Below, one piece after another: positions 41,675 through 51,840 of a stretch of 64,000 bases of DNA. The translations under genes were made by a program, and so were the position numbers. Position 1 is the stretch's first letter; each line of letters begins with the position of its first letter. The notes beneath the pieces are model-generated. The model ran no database searches and was not told the DNA's origin. It was given only the letters and a program-made list of their open reading frames with translations. The stretch spans positions 111,374 through 175,373 of the forward strand of contig CALWLS010000005.1 of NCBI GenBank assembly GCA_944381575.1, written 5' to 3'. Origin of the DNA: an uncultured Lachnospiraceae bacterium. Lineage in GTDB: Bacteria > Bacillota > Clostridia > Lachnospirales > Lachnospiraceae.

Positions 41675-42688
41675 ATGAAGAGATCGTTTTTATATAAGAT
41701 TTTTTCAGGTGCATATTTTAGAATGTTTGGGCTTGCCGCTGCAGCGGTCTGCTGCACATTTACTTTAGCTGCGGATACGATAGCTGCCGAGGCTGCCGTT
41801 TCCGACGTGGTCTGGTCTGACGTTTCACTTTCCTCAGACGGCACTGCAGATTGGAAGGTTTCCTTCCCTGCCTCAGAGGCGGTGGATACATATGAGATCC
41901 AGCTTGCAAGGCAGAAAGACGGCGAATGGGATGAGGATTACAGGACATATAAGACTTCAGACGAGGGATATGATTTCAGTTTTTCCTCCAAGGGCAAATA
42001 TCGTTACAAAGTCAGGATAAAGTTTATAGGCGGGGAATACAGCGACTGGTCGCATGACTCAAATACGGTAAATGTCACATCTGACGATATAGACGACGGC
42101 CCTGACAGCGGAAATGCCGGCCATGGATATTTTGTTAACAGTTATGCGGTCTACGGACCGGGACCTGGTACCGGTACATACTATGCATATAACGGCCCGG
42201 CAGGTCCGGGAAGCGGTTCATATACCAATACCACAACGATAAATACCATTACCGGCCAGGTGATCTACAGAAACGGAAGCTACAACGGCACATCATACAA
42301 TACGACCAATCCGGCAGGGGCTTCCGGCTGGAGACTGACAAATAACGGCTATATGTATGTCTACGGCAACGGTACATACAAGAGTAACGGCTGGGACTAC
42401 ATTGACGGATACTGGTATTATTTTGATGCTTACGGCATAATGCAGACAGGCTGGCTGTATCTTAATAATAACTGGTATTACTGCCTGCCTTCAGGACAGA
42501 TGGCAGCCTCAAGCTGGAACAATATAAATGAGAAATGGTATTACTTTAACGAGAGCGGCATAATGCAGACGGGATATATCACCATAGACGGCAAGACCTA
42601 TTACACAGACGGAAGCGGAGCGAGGGTCGAATCTGCATATAATCCTGACGGGCATCTGTTCGACTTAAACGGAGTAATGGTAAGCTGA
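41675..42688 (+). CDS. secreted cell-wall-binding repeat protein
   Basis: A 337-residue exported protein. Signal sequence: basic MKRSFLYK and a hydrophobic region to about residue 40. A fibronectin-III-like domain follows (about 45-133, with WKVSFPASEAVDTYEIQLAR), then a Gly/Tyr/Thr-rich linker with GPGPGTGTYYAYNGP, and C-terminal choline-binding-like repeats (YIDGYWYYFDAYGIMQTGWL; NINEKWYYFNESGIMQTGYI). It attaches to the cell wall through those repeats; no enzyme domain is seen. A TATAAT about 60 bases upstream suggests its own promoter. Confidence 0.75.
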   Translation: MKRSFLYKIFSGAYFRMFGLAAAAVCCTFTLAADTIAAEAAVSDVVWSDVSLSSDGTADWKVSFPASEAVDTYEIQLARQKDGEWDEDYRTYKTSDEGYDFSFSSKGKYRYKVRIKFIGGEYSDWSHDSNTVNVTSDDIDDGPDSGNAGHGYFVNSYAVYGPGPGTGTYYAYNGPAGPGSGSYTNTTTINTITGQVIYRNGSYNGTSYNTTNPAGASGWRLTNNGYMYVYGNGTYKSNGWDYIDGYWYYFDAYGIMQTGWLYLNNNWYYCLPSGQMAASSWNNINEKWYYFNESGIMQTGYITIDGKTYYTDGSGARVESAYNPDGHLFDLNGVMVS

Positions 42689-42772
42689 GCCATGCAGAGC
42701 TTTTTGCGTGCACAGGGAGCTCTATAAGGCGGATGACCTCAGAGCCGTAATACGAGGTGACAAAAGAAGCGT

Positions 42773-42810
42773 ATCCGTGCGGATAAGATAAACCGCACGG
42801 ATATATTTTT
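42773..42810 (+). terminator. terminator after the cell-wall-binding protein gene
   Basis: A perfect 10-bp stem ATCCGTGCGG/CCGCACGGAT (42773-42782 with 42793-42802), followed by ATATTTTT. Confidence 0.85.
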
Positions 42811-42885
42811 ATCCAACATTCGGTTTTCATTGATAAAAGTGATTTAAAAGCTTTATTTTCATACATAAATCATGTAAGATATGGA

Positions 42886-42921
42886 TTATTGCCTTAAGGA
42901 TAAGAGGGCAGTAATTTTTTT
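42886..42921 (+). terminator. terminator/attenuator in the tyrS leader
   Basis: An 8-bp stem TTATTGCC/GGCAGTAA with one G-T pair (42886-42893 with 42907-42914) and a run of seven T at 42915-42921, 39 bases before the tyrS ATG. No T-box consensus, specifier loop or TGGNACC is found. Only about 25 bases separate it from the ribosome site, leaving little room for a promoter, so tyrS transcripts probably pass it. Confidence 0.6.
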
Positions 42922-42959
42922 ATTTCAGGATTTTTTGATTTATAAAACAGGAGACATCG

Positions 42960-44189
42960 ATGGGCATTTATGAGGAACTGGTAGAAAGAGGACTTATTGC
43001 GCAGGTAACGGATGAGGAAGAGATAAAGAACCTTGTCAATAACGGCAAGGCGACCTTTTATATCGGCTTCGATCCTACGGCGGACAGCCTGCATGTAGGA
43101 CATTTTATGGCCTTATGTCTTATGAAGAGGCTTCAGATGGCGGGCAATAAGCCGATAGCCCTCGTTGGAGGAGGTACCGGCATGATCGGAGATCCGTCAG
43201 GACGCACGGATCTCAGGAAAATGATGACAGTGGAGACGATCCAGCACAACTGTGACTGCTTCAAAAAGCAGATGAGCAGATTTATTCATTTCGGAGAGGG
43301 CAGCTCTGATGCCATCATGGTCAATAATGCTGACTGGCTGATGGGATTAAATTATATTGAATTCCTGCGTGACGTCGGAGTACATTTCAGCGTCAATAAA
43401 ATGCTTGCAGCCCGCTGCTATGTAAACCGTATGGAGCAGGGACTTACATTCTTAGAGTTCAACTACATGCTCATGCAGGGCTATGATTTCTACAGGCTGT
43501 TCTGTGATTACGGCTGTAATATGCAGTTCGGAGGCGATGATCAGTGGTCAAATATGCTTGCCGGAACGGAGCTTATACGTAAAAAGACGGGCAAGGACGC
43601 CCATGCCATGACCATAACCCTCTTACTTAATTCCGAAGGAAAGAAGATGGGAAAGACGGCGTCTGGAGCAGTATGGCTCGATCCGGAAAAAACGACTCCA
43701 TACGAATTCTATCAGTATTGGAGAAATGTAGGGGATGCTGACGTCATAAAGTGTCTCAAGATGCTCACCTTCCTTCCGCTTGATGAGATAAGGAAGATGG
43801 AAAAGTTCGAGGGGGCTGAGCTTAATCAGGCCAAGGAGATACTTGCCCATGAGCTTACTGAGCTCGTACATGGAAAGGAAGAGGCTGATAAGGCTGAGGC
43901 GGCTGCCAAGGCGGCTTTCAGCGGAGCCCTGAGCGAGGATATGCCGACATATGAGGTCAGCGCATCAGAGCTTCAGGACGGAGGTCTTGACCTTGTGAGC
44001 ATACTTGTTGGATCAGGTCTATGCGCATCAAGGGGCGACGCAAGGCGCAATATTGAGCAGGGCGGAGTAACGGTTTCTGAGGAAAAGATCACCGACAGCA
44101 GGAAGATATATACTGAAAGCGAGATAGAGGCAGGCTTTGTGGTAAAGAGAGGAAAAAAGAACTTCTGCAGGGTCTGCATGTCAAAGTAA
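42960..44189 (+). CDS. tyrS: tyrosyl-tRNA synthetase
   Basis: A 409-residue class I synthetase that charges tRNA-Tyr. HIGH-like HVGHF at about residues 45-49, [39 protein letters not shown] and KMSKS-like KMGKT at 229-233. The C-terminal S4-like RNA-binding domain holds [20 protein letters not shown]. Full length. ACAGGAGA precedes the ATG. It is controlled by the leader hairpin described upstream. Confidence 0.95.
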   Translation: MGIYEELVERGLIAQVTDEEEIKNLVNNGKATFYIGFDPTADSLHVGHFMALCLMKRLQMAGNKPIALVGGGTGMIGDPSGRTDLRKMMTVETIQHNCDCFKKQMSRFIHFGEGSSDAIMVNNADWLMGLNYIEFLRDVGVHFSVNKMLAARCYVNRMEQGLTFLEFNYMLMQGYDFYRLFCDYGCNMQFGGDDQWSNMLAGTELIRKKTGKDAHAMTITLLLNSEGKKMGKTASGAVWLDPEKTTPYEFYQYWRNVGDADVIKCLKMLTFLPLDEIRKMEKFEGAELNQAKEILAHELTELVHGKEEADKAEAAAKAAFSGALSEDMPTYEVSASELQDGGLDLVSILVGSGLCASRGDARRNIEQGGVTVSEEKITDSRKIYTESEIEAGFVVKRGKKNFCRVCMSK

Positions 44190-44246
44190 GCTTTTTGTAA
44201 GAAAATCTACAATATCTTTGTAAGGATGGGATGTTATACTCTGCCC

Positions 44247-44780
44247 ATGATTAGTAAGTACGTAAAAACAATTATATTGTCAGCAGCATTTGCGCTGATG
44301 TTTTCGATGAGCGCCCTTGCGGCTCCGGGAACCCAGTTTCCTTTTGACGTGGAGTTTGATACCGATGAGATAGACAGGCTGTGCTATGCCGGACATGACG
44401 GCAATACAGTGGATTATGCCGACGGTACTGCCATACTTCCTGAAACGTCGTTTATAGTTAATTCCAACGGCAGTGTGCCTGACGCGGATGTTTCAAACCT
44501 TTCGGTGGAGATATCCCTCATATATGAAAATGATAACAACGACGGTTCACACAGGGAGACGGTCAAGAAGTACAAAAAGGGATCGCTTACGGAGTCGGAG
44601 AGATTTCCTGTACTTAGCGGAAACATCATAGCGAGTCTCGATGAGAGAGGAAAGCTGTACAGCGACCAGTTCAAAGGACTCGTCATGTCTCTGAAGTGCG
44701 ACGGCAGGGAAACACACAGGGAGGACATATATCTTTATGTATGCCCTGAGGATGATTTTTACGGATATATGATGGAGTAA
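44247..44780 (+). CDS. small exported protein of unknown function
   Basis: About 177 residues with a signal peptide (ISKYVKTIILSAAFALMFSM, cleavage probably after SALA) and a beta-rich domain (PFDVEFDTDEIDRLCYAGHD; SNLSVEISLIYENDNNDGSH). No family was recognised. The start is uncertain: ATG 44226 (directly after GTAAGG) would add seven residues and the signal peptide works better from 44247. A terminator hairpin (44808-44846) follows. Confidence 0.6.
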   Translation: MISKYVKTIILSAAFALMFSMSALAAPGTQFPFDVEFDTDEIDRLCYAGHDGNTVDYADGTAILPETSFIVNSNGSVPDADVSNLSVEISLIYENDNNDGSHRETVKKYKKGSLTESERFPVLSGNIIASLDERGKLYSDQFKGLVMSLKCDGRETHREDIYLYVCPEDDFYGYMME

Positions 44781-44807
44781 TGCAGCGTATCGTTCACAGA
44801 GATTTTT

Positions 44808-44846
44808 AAGGGAGATGCCCAAGGCGTCCCCCTTTATTTTTTTATC
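44808..44846 (+). terminator. terminator before addB
   Basis: A 12-bp stem with one mismatch (AAGGGAGATGCC/GGCGTCCCCCTT, 44808-44834), followed by TTATTTTTTT. Confidence 0.75.
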
Positions 44847-44884
44847 CGCTCATAATAAAATACCCCATAGGGAGAAATTTGAAC

Positions 44885-47800
44885 ATGGCTTCATACGATT
44901 TTATATTTGGCCCTGCGGCCTCGGGAAAATCAACATACATATATAAATGGCTTTCAAAGGAGGCCATTGAGCATCCGGATAAAAAATATTTTCTTTTTGT
45001 GCCGGAACAGAATACCTTAAAGGCACAGAGGAGGATAGTGGAGCTCAGTGAATGTCACGGGATGCTCAATCTTGATGTGCTCTCATTCCAGCTTTTATTT
45101 TATCGTTTGATAGATGAGCTCGGCATAAGGAAGCCGGATATAATTGACGATATAAGCAAATCGCTGCTTATAAGGAAGGCTGCGCTGGACGCGGCTAAAA
45201 ATGGAGAATTGAAGGTGTATTCCGGAAAAATGGACTCTCCGGGCTTTATAGGACAGCTGACAAAACTCATATCAGAGTTTTGGCAGTATGATATAAGCCT
45301 TGTGGATATAAAAGCCATATCGGAGGCTGTCGGAAGCAGGCTGCTTAAGGATAAGCTTTCCGACATGGAAAAGATATTTACAAGATTTAAAAGCAGCCTT
45401 ACGGACAGGAGTACGATACCGGAGGAAATACCGGCGCTGCTGTTAAAAAATATAAACAGATCCGAGCTCTTAAATGACGCCGTGATAGTTTTTGACGGAT
45501 ATACGGGCTTTACGCCTGTCCAGTTTAATATAATAAAAAATATCCTTCCAAAGGCCGAGAGGGTCAGGTTTTCAATAACCATGGCTGAGGGAGAGGATCC
45601 CTACAGGTTTTCAAGGCAGGATATAACCGATATGTGGTGGCTCAGCAGAAAAAACATATCCGGGATAATAGATACCGCATCCTCCGCAGGCGTCCTGCAG
45701 TCGAAGGAGAAGCATTTATACATAAACGAAAAGAAACGCCATGTAAACGGCATATACATATATGAGGCCGGCGACCCTACGGATGAGGTGAGATACGTCG
45801 TAAGGGATATCAAGCTCGGGGCTCTTAAGGAAGGTACAAGGTACCGTAAAACTGCCATAGTAGTTTCGGATCTCGGGACCTACAGGGAAATAATAAAAAG
45901 GGAAATGGCGGCGGAAGGCATACCGTTTTTTATGGATGATAAGGCCTCTGCGGCCGGAAGCCCGCCGGTAGAGCTGTTAAGGTCTGCCTTTGCAATGATC
46001 AGCGGAGGATACAGGTACGATGATGTCATGAGGTACCTGAAGAATCCGTTGATAACCGAAGAACTTTCCGACAGAGACGCCGTATTTGAATTTGATAATG
46101 CTCTGAGAAAAAAAGGAATAAGGGGCAAAAAGGCTCTTTCGGAGTTTTGTGAGGACACGCCTTTGATGGAGGCCATGGAAAGCGTATTCAGGCTTGAAGA
46201 GGATCTCAAGGCTTCAGGACTTATGTCGGACAGGGTAGAGGCGGTCGCTGCTTACTTCAGGGCGGTCAGGCTTGATGAAAGGCTTTTGGAGTTTATCGAG
46301 AGGCTTAAGACTATAGGATATGTAAATGAAGCCGCAGAAACAAAGAGATTTACGGATCTTACCGGTGAGCTGTTTAAAAGAGTCAGAGGGCTGTTTGAGG
46401 ATACGGACTTTACACTGGAAGAGTTTTTCAGCCTTATAGACGCCTGCTTCATCAGCATGAAGGGCAGCATGATCCCTGAGACCATGGATATGGTGATAGC
46501 GGGAGACTTAAAGAGGACACGTATAGAGGATATAGACGTACTGTATATAATAGGCGCCAGTGATGGACTGCTTCCTTCAGAGGTTTCCGGGGGAGGTATA
46601 TTTACTGACCACGAGAGGATGGAGATAGAGGCAGTCAGCGGTTTGCTTCCGGACGGCAGGAGCGTTGAGCTGGCTCCGGACGACAGGACGGACAGCTGTA
46701 TTCAGAATTTCTACCTGTACCTGATGATGAATAAGCCGGGAAAAAGGCTTGTCATTTCCTATGCCAGGACGGGCAGGGATGGAAAAAGCCAGAGGCCGTC
46801 ACCTGTGATCGCAGGGCTTCAGGATGAGGACATACACATCCTTGAAAAAGATGGTTCCGTGGCTTCACCGGAGGACGGACTGCGAGAGTTAGCGGAGTAC
46901 ATAAGATCAGGCAGAAAGCCGGGTAAAAGAGAGGCAGGGCTGTACTCTGCCCTTAAATCGGATCCGGAAACGTCAAAGCGGACAGATATGATGCTCAAAG
47001 CGGCATTTTTCAGGCATGGAAAGGACATGCTTTCGGAGCCGGCGGCAAAAATGCTGTACAGCGACGTGCTGAACGGTTCAGTATCCAGGATTGAGGAATA
47101 TGAAAATTGTCCTTTTGGTCATTTTATGAAATATGGACTCAGGCTTAAGGAAAGAGAAGAGTTTGATATAGAGGCCCTGGATATAGGGAATCTGTTCCAT
47201 GGCTCACTGGATGAGGTGTTCAGGCTTATCAGGCAGAGGGGCATGGAGATTGGGGATGTTCCGGATGACATGCTTTATGAGATATGCGACAGGGCAGTTG
47301 AGGACAATACCGCGGCATATAAGGATAAAAAGCTGTTTATGACAGCAAGGAACCGATTTATTGCGGACAGGGTAAAAAAGATAACAAAAAAGACGGCCTG
47401 GGCGCTTAAAAATCAGCTGTCAAAGGGAAGCTTCAGGACCTTTGGTACCGAGACAGGATTTAAGTACAGGGACGGGCAGCTGAACTTAAGCGGAAAGATA
47501 GACAGATTAGACTATACAAGGATCGGAGATAAAACACTTGTCAAGGTCATTGATTACAAAACGGGAAATACCAAATTTGATATCTCCATGGCCTTAAACG
47601 GGCTGCAGATACAGCTCACGGCTTATATGGACTGTGCTCTTAAGGAGGCGGCAAAGCTTACCGGAAATTCGGGGGAAATACTCCCGGCAGGGATGTTTTA
47701 CTATAACATAAATGATCCGGTTCTGGATTATGCTGAGATCGAAAAGGGCAGAAATGATGGAAATACTATTGAAAAGCTGTCTCTTAAGGCCCTCAGGATG

Positions 47801-48193
47801 AACGGGGCGGTGCTGAATGATCCGGAAGCCCTTGAAAGCATAGACTTAAAATTGGCTGAGGAAAACAGGTCCGTACGGCAGTCGGAGGTGTTTACACAGT
47901 CGGTACTGCTGTCGGAAAAGGGCTTTAAAAACCTTATCTCCCGTACAAGGGAAAGGATGAGGCAGGACGCAGCGGAGATACTTAACGGTAATATAGATAT
48001 TAGGCCCTACAGATACGGGCAGGATACGGGCTGCGATCACTGCAGATTTAAAGGCATATGCGGATTTACAGTAAATACTGAAGGCTACGGCTACAGGCTC
48101 GTTAAAAAGGCTGACGCCGAAAAAACCATCGATCTGCTTGAAGGAGAAGTTACGGATGAATTGGAGCGAGGATCAGAAAAAAGTAATAAATGA
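44885..48193 (+). CDS. addB: ATP-dependent nuclease/helicase subunit B, AddB
   Basis: A 1102-residue subunit of the AddAB double-strand-break processing machine. Walker A-like GPAASGKST at 9-17; a C-terminal RecB-type nuclease domain with VIDYKTGNTKFDI; and a [4Fe-4S] cluster set: Cys in ENCPFGHF (about 742) and CDHCRFKGIC near 1049-1058. ATG 44885 has GGAGA at 9-base spacing; TTG 44879 is not used. It overlaps addA by 38 bases, the usual addB-addA arrangement. Confidence 0.92.
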   Translation: MASYDFIFGPAASGKSTYIYKWLSKEAIEHPDKKYFLFVPEQNTLKAQRRIVELSECHGMLNLDVLSFQLLFYRLIDELGIRKPDIIDDISKSLLIRKAALDAAKNGELKVYSGKMDSPGFIGQLTKLISEFWQYDISLVDIKAISEAVGSRLLKDKLSDMEKIFTRFKSSLTDRSTIPEEIPALLLKNINRSELLNDAVIVFDGYTGFTPVQFNIIKNILPKAERVRFSITMAEGEDPYRFSRQDITDMWWLSRKNISGIIDTASSAGVLQSKEKHLYINEKKRHVNGIYIYEAGDPTDEVRYVVRDIKLGALKEGTRYRKTAIVVSDLGTYREIIKREMAAEGIPFFMDDKASAAGSPPVELLRSAFAMISGGYRYDDVMRYLKNPLITEELSDRDAVFEFDNALRKKGIRGKKALSEFCEDTPLMEAMESVFRLEEDLKASGLMSDRVEAVAAYFRAVRLDERLLEFIERLKTIGYVNEAAETKRFTDLTGELFKRVRGLFEDTDFTLEEFFSLIDACFISMKGSMIPETMDMVIAGDLKRTRIEDIDVLYIIGASDGLLPSEVSGGGIFTDHERMEIEAVSGLLPDGRSVELAPDDRTDSCIQNFYLYLMMNKPGKRLVISYARTGRDGKSQRPSPVIAGLQDEDIHILEKDGSVASPEDGLRELAEYIRSGRKPGKREAGLYSALKSDPETSKRTDMMLKAAFFRHGKDMLSEPAAKMLYSDVLNGSVSRIEEYENCPFGHFMKYGLRLKEREEFDIEALDIGNLFHGSLDEVFRLIRQRGMEIGDVPDDMLYEICDRAVEDNTAAYKDKKLFMTARNRFIADRVKKITKKTAWALKNQLSKGSFRTFGTETGFKYRDGQLNLSGKIDRLDYTRIGDKTLVKVIDYKTGNTKFDISMALNGLQIQLTAYMDCALKEAAKLTGNSGEILPAGMFYYNINDPVLDYAEIEKGRNDGNTIEKLSLKALRMNGAVLNDPEALESIDLKLAEENRSVRQSEVFTQSVLLSEKGFKNLISRTRERMRQDAAEILNGNIDIRPYRYGQDTGCDHCRFKGICGFTVNTEGYGYRLVKKADAEKTIDLLEGEVTDELERGSEKSNK

Positions 48194-51100
48194 GAGGGAT
48201 TCGAGCGTCCTGGTATCCGCCGCTGCCGGAAGCGGAAAAACTGCGGTGATGGTGGAAAGGATTATTGAGATCATTTCTGATGAAGAAAACGGAGCCGATC
48301 TTGATAAACTGCTGATAATGACATTTACCAGAGCCGCTGCCCAGGGCATGAGGCTTAAGATAAGCGAAGCTCTTAAGAATAAAATATCCATGGAGCCGGA
48401 TAACAGGAGGCTCAAGCTTCAGAGAGCAATGCTCCCGAGGGCAAGGATATCTACTATACACTCCTTCTGTGAACATTTTATCAGGCAGAATTATCAGCGG
48501 CTTGACATCGATCCTAATTTCAGGCTGGCTGACGAGGGTGAGTCGGCGATGCTGAAGGCCGATGCGTTAAATCAGGTGCTGGAGGAAAGACTCACATCGG
48601 AAGCCGCCTGCGGCAGAGAGGATGCAGCCTTCATGGAACTGATGGAAGCCGTAAGCACCAGGGCAAATGACGAAAAAATAGAGGCTTTATGCGGCATAGT
48701 ATATGATCACCTTATGGGCGATCCATGGCCTGAGGACAGGATAGAGGAACAGATAGAAGAATGCAGGCAGGAAGCTGAGGGACATCCTGAAAAAAGCAGG
48801 TGGTACAGGGAGCTGTTCAGATATATCCATGACAGTGCCGGTCGTCATATGGAAATGCTTGAGGCTGCCTTAAGGATATGTGAGACCCTGAACGGGCCGT
48901 TAAAATACAGGGAAGCACTGTCGGAATGCATACATATGGCTGAGGATATGCGCGGCATCAGCAGCTATGACAGTATGTGGAGATATATAAACGGCATAAG
49001 CTTTTCGCGCCTTCCGGCAAAGTCTAAAAAGGACGGCTATGATGAGGATAAGACCGGCTTTGTAAAAAAGATAAGGGACAGATTTAAAAAGTATATCGAG
49101 GATCTGAAAAAAAGCTTTTTTATAATGGATCCTGAAACTCTCCTTATTTCGATAAAAGGTTCAGCGGCGATCAACAGAGAGCTCCTTATGCTTGTAAGGG
49201 AGTATATGAAGAAATACTCTTGGATAAAACATAAGAAGAACATACTTGATTTTGATGACCTTGAGCATCTTTCATTAAAGCTGCTTTACAAAAATGAAGA
49301 TGGGAAACGTGTTCCGTCCGAGCTTGCGAATGAAATTTCAAACAGCCTTAAGGAAATAATGATAGATGAGTACCAGGATTCGAGCCGGGTGCAGGAGGCC
49401 ATGATCTACGCCCTTTCAGGAGAGCGCTTCGGCAGGAATAACGTGTTTATGGTAGGTGACGTAAAGCAGAGCATTTACCGTTTCAGAAATGCCGAGCCGG
49501 ATCTGTTTATAGAAAAATATGACCATTATTCGAGCGATGAAGGAGCCGGACAAAGAAAAATAGAGCTCAATATGAATTTCAGAAGCAGGGAAGAAGTGCT
49601 CTCATCCGTTAATCTTGTGTTCGACAGGATCATGTCCGTAAGCCTTGGAGGAATAGACTACGGCGAAGGCGCAAGGCTTAAATGCGGCGCGGGATATGAA
49701 GCGGGAGAGGGCTATAAAACCGAAATGCTCATCTTTGACGATAGTGCCAGAGAGGAGGAGCCGGAGGATGATGGAAATATGCCGGCGGAGCTTTCTGATG
49801 ACCTTACCGCAGAGGAACTCGAATATAAGCTTATAGCCGACAGGATAAAGGAGTTTGTGGATGAGGAGGGAGGCCCGGGAAGCTTAAAGGTAAGGGACGG
49901 CATAACCGGAGAGATGAGACCTGCCTCATACAGGGACATAACCATACTTACGAGAAAGAAAAAACCGGCAATAAAAATAGAAGAAGTTTTAAAGGAAAAC
50001 GGGATACCCGCCCGCCGTGACAGCTCGGAAGGATATTTTGAAGCGTGGGAGGTGGAGCAGGTCTTAAACCTTTTGAGCCTTATAGATAATCCCATGCAGG
50101 ATATCCCCCTTGCCGCCGTAATGCGCGGGCCTATGGGGGATTTCAATGATGATGAGCTTGCGGTAATAAGAGCATCTTATGCCGGGAAAAGAAAAGAGGA
50201 GGATGAAGATTACCGGACGGAAGCCGGGGATTTTTACAGAGCCTTAAAGCATGCGGCCGTTTCAGGCGAGGGAAAGCTCAGGGAAAAAGCCGCAGGTTTT
50301 TTGGCAATGCTTGAGTTTTACAGGGATATGTCTGAAATAGTCCCGGTGCATGTTCTTATAAATGAAATACATCTTAAAACGGGCTTCTACAGCTATGTTC
50401 TTGCAATGCCGGAGGGAAGGCTTAAGGCAGGAAATCTTGACATGCTCCTTGAAAAGGCGGAAAGCTATGGTAATACGAGTTATGCCGGACTGTTTAATTT
50501 TATAAGGTATATAGAATCCATAAGGAAATATTCATCTGATACGGGAGAGGCTTCGGCATTTTCAGAAAATGATGATACGGTAAAGATAACTACGATACAT
50601 AAGTCCAAGGGGCTTGAGTATCCGATAGTGATACTGGCAAGGTCAGGAGCCTCTCTTTCCGGTAAAAACAGCGATAAGTACATAGTTATTGATGAAACGG
50701 GAATAGGGTCTGACTATGTTGATACTGAAACAGGTATAAAGTATCCGGGGCTTAAAAAGGCTCTTATAAAGCTGAAACAGAAAGAGGCGGATATAGCCGA
50801 GGAGGAGAGGCTTCTGTACGTTGCCATGACCCGCGCCATGGAAAAGCTTGTGATAACGGCTGCAGGTAAAAATATAAAGGATCATATGGACGAGCTGAAA
50901 AATACGTCGGAGCTCATGTATGAGGAGGGGCTTGTAAGGGAGAAGCTCCCGTCGGAGCTGGTGCTCTCACAAAGAACATATTTTGACTGGATAATCCTTG
51001 CGGCGGTCTCAGAGCCCGGAGTATTCAGCATGAGTTTAAAAACAAGACAGGATATGTCAAAGGCAGAGGCTTTAAAGGCAGCGGAGGGGCTGTCCCGTTT

Positions 51101-51812
51101 CTCAGAACTCATTAACGGAAGCCTGTTTGAAACAGAGGAAGCGGAGGATTTCAGCGGATTATTTAAAAAGAGCTATGAGTATGCCGAAGAGACCGGATTA
51201 AGCCCGAAGGTGTCCGTATCTGAGATAGGAAAAGCCGAAATAGATTATGACGATATGGCTTTTGAAATGTCTGATGAGGAAAGAACATTTAAACGGACTG
51301 ATAAAATAAAAGCTTCAGCTTCGCTTAAAGGCACGGCATACCACAGGGCCATGCAGCTCATAGAACTTAAAGGCAGTCCTGAAGAACAGCTGTCAAGGCT
51401 TTTTGATGATGATAGATTTTCCGAGGAGGAAAAAAAGGCAGTGGACAAACAGGCCATACTAAATTTCCTTGAAAGCGGCATTGCTAAAAGGATGGCGGCT
51501 GCTAAGGAAAGAGGACAGCTGTACAGGGAGCAGCATTTTATGGCAGGCATACCTGCGTCAGAGCTTATTAAAGGCCAGAGCTCGGATGAACTGCAGATAC
51601 TCCAGGGCATCATAGACGCATATTTCGAAGAGGACGGAGATATCATTTTAGTGGACTATAAGACGGACAGGCTGAGAGAAGAGTCGGGATTCAGGGAAAG
51701 ATACACCATGCAGTTAAAACTTTACGCCAGAGCCCTTAATCAGCTTACTAAGAAAACCGTAAGACAATCTATCATTTACAGTACTTTTCTAAAAAAAGAG
51801 ATAGTAGTATAG
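48156..51812 (+). CDS. addA: ATP-dependent helicase/nuclease subunit A, AddA
   Basis: A 1218-residue UvrD/RecB-type helicase with a C-terminal nuclease. Seen are Walker A SAAAGSGKTAVMVERI (about 22-37), the DEYQDSSRVQEAM box, GDVKQSIYRFRNAEPDLFIE (motif III/IV region), TTIHKSKGLEYPIVILARSG (motif V), LLYVAMTRAMEKLVIT (motif VI) and nuclease ILVDYKTDRLREESG near 1165. AAGGAG is 9 bases before ATG 48156; TTG 48138 is rejected. Together with AddB it resects breaks for RecA loading. Confidence 0.93.
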   Translation: MNWSEDQKKVINERDSSVLVSAAAGSGKTAVMVERIIEIISDEENGADLDKLLIMTFTRAAAQGMRLKISEALKNKISMEPDNRRLKLQRAMLPRARISTIHSFCEHFIRQNYQRLDIDPNFRLADEGESAMLKADALNQVLEERLTSEAACGREDAAFMELMEAVSTRANDEKIEALCGIVYDHLMGDPWPEDRIEEQIEECRQEAEGHPEKSRWYRELFRYIHDSAGRHMEMLEAALRICETLNGPLKYREALSECIHMAEDMRGISSYDSMWRYINGISFSRLPAKSKKDGYDEDKTGFVKKIRDRFKKYIEDLKKSFFIMDPETLLISIKGSAAINRELLMLVREYMKKYSWIKHKKNILDFDDLEHLSLKLLYKNEDGKRVPSELANEISNSLKEIMIDEYQDSSRVQEAMIYALSGERFGRNNVFMVGDVKQSIYRFRNAEPDLFIEKYDHYSSDEGAGQRKIELNMNFRSREEVLSSVNLVFDRIMSVSLGGIDYGEGARLKCGAGYEAGEGYKTEMLIFDDSAREEEPEDDGNMPAELSDDLTAEELEYKLIADRIKEFVDEEGGPGSLKVRDGITGEMRPASYRDITILTRKKKPAIKIEEVLKENGIPARRDSSEGYFEAWEVEQVLNLLSLIDNPMQDIPLAAVMRGPMGDFNDDELAVIRASYAGKRKEEDEDYRTEAGDFYRALKHAAVSGEGKLREKAAGFLAMLEFYRDMSEIVPVHVLINEIHLKTGFYSYVLAMPEGRLKAGNLDMLLEKAESYGNTSYAGLFNFIRYIESIRKYSSDTGEASAFSENDDTVKITTIHKSKGLEYPIVILARSGASLSGKNSDKYIVIDETGIGSDYVDTETGIKYPGLKKALIKLKQKEADIAEEERLLYVAMTRAMEKLVITAAGKNIKDHMDELKNTSELMYEEGLVREKLPSELVLSQRTYFDWIILAAVSEPGVFSMSLKTRQDMSKAEALKAAEGLSRFSELINGSLFETEEAEDFSGLFKKSYEYAEETGLSPKVSVSEIGKAEIDYDDMAFEMSDEERTFKRTDKIKASASLKGTAYHRAMQLIELKGSPEEQLSRLFDDDRFSEEEKKAVDKQAILNFLESGIAKRMAAAKERGQLYREQHFMAGIPASELIKGQSSDELQILQGIIDAYFEEDGDIILVDYKTDRLREESGFRERYTMQLKLYARALNQLTKKTVRQSIIYSTFLKKEIVV

Positions 51813-51840
51813 TGTAAATCAGCTTAAAGGATGGTTTGAC

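Noticed and set aside
42815-42960. T-box riboswitch before tyrS
   Set aside because: No T-box sequence, specifier loop or antiterminator bulge found; only a terminator hairpin is present.
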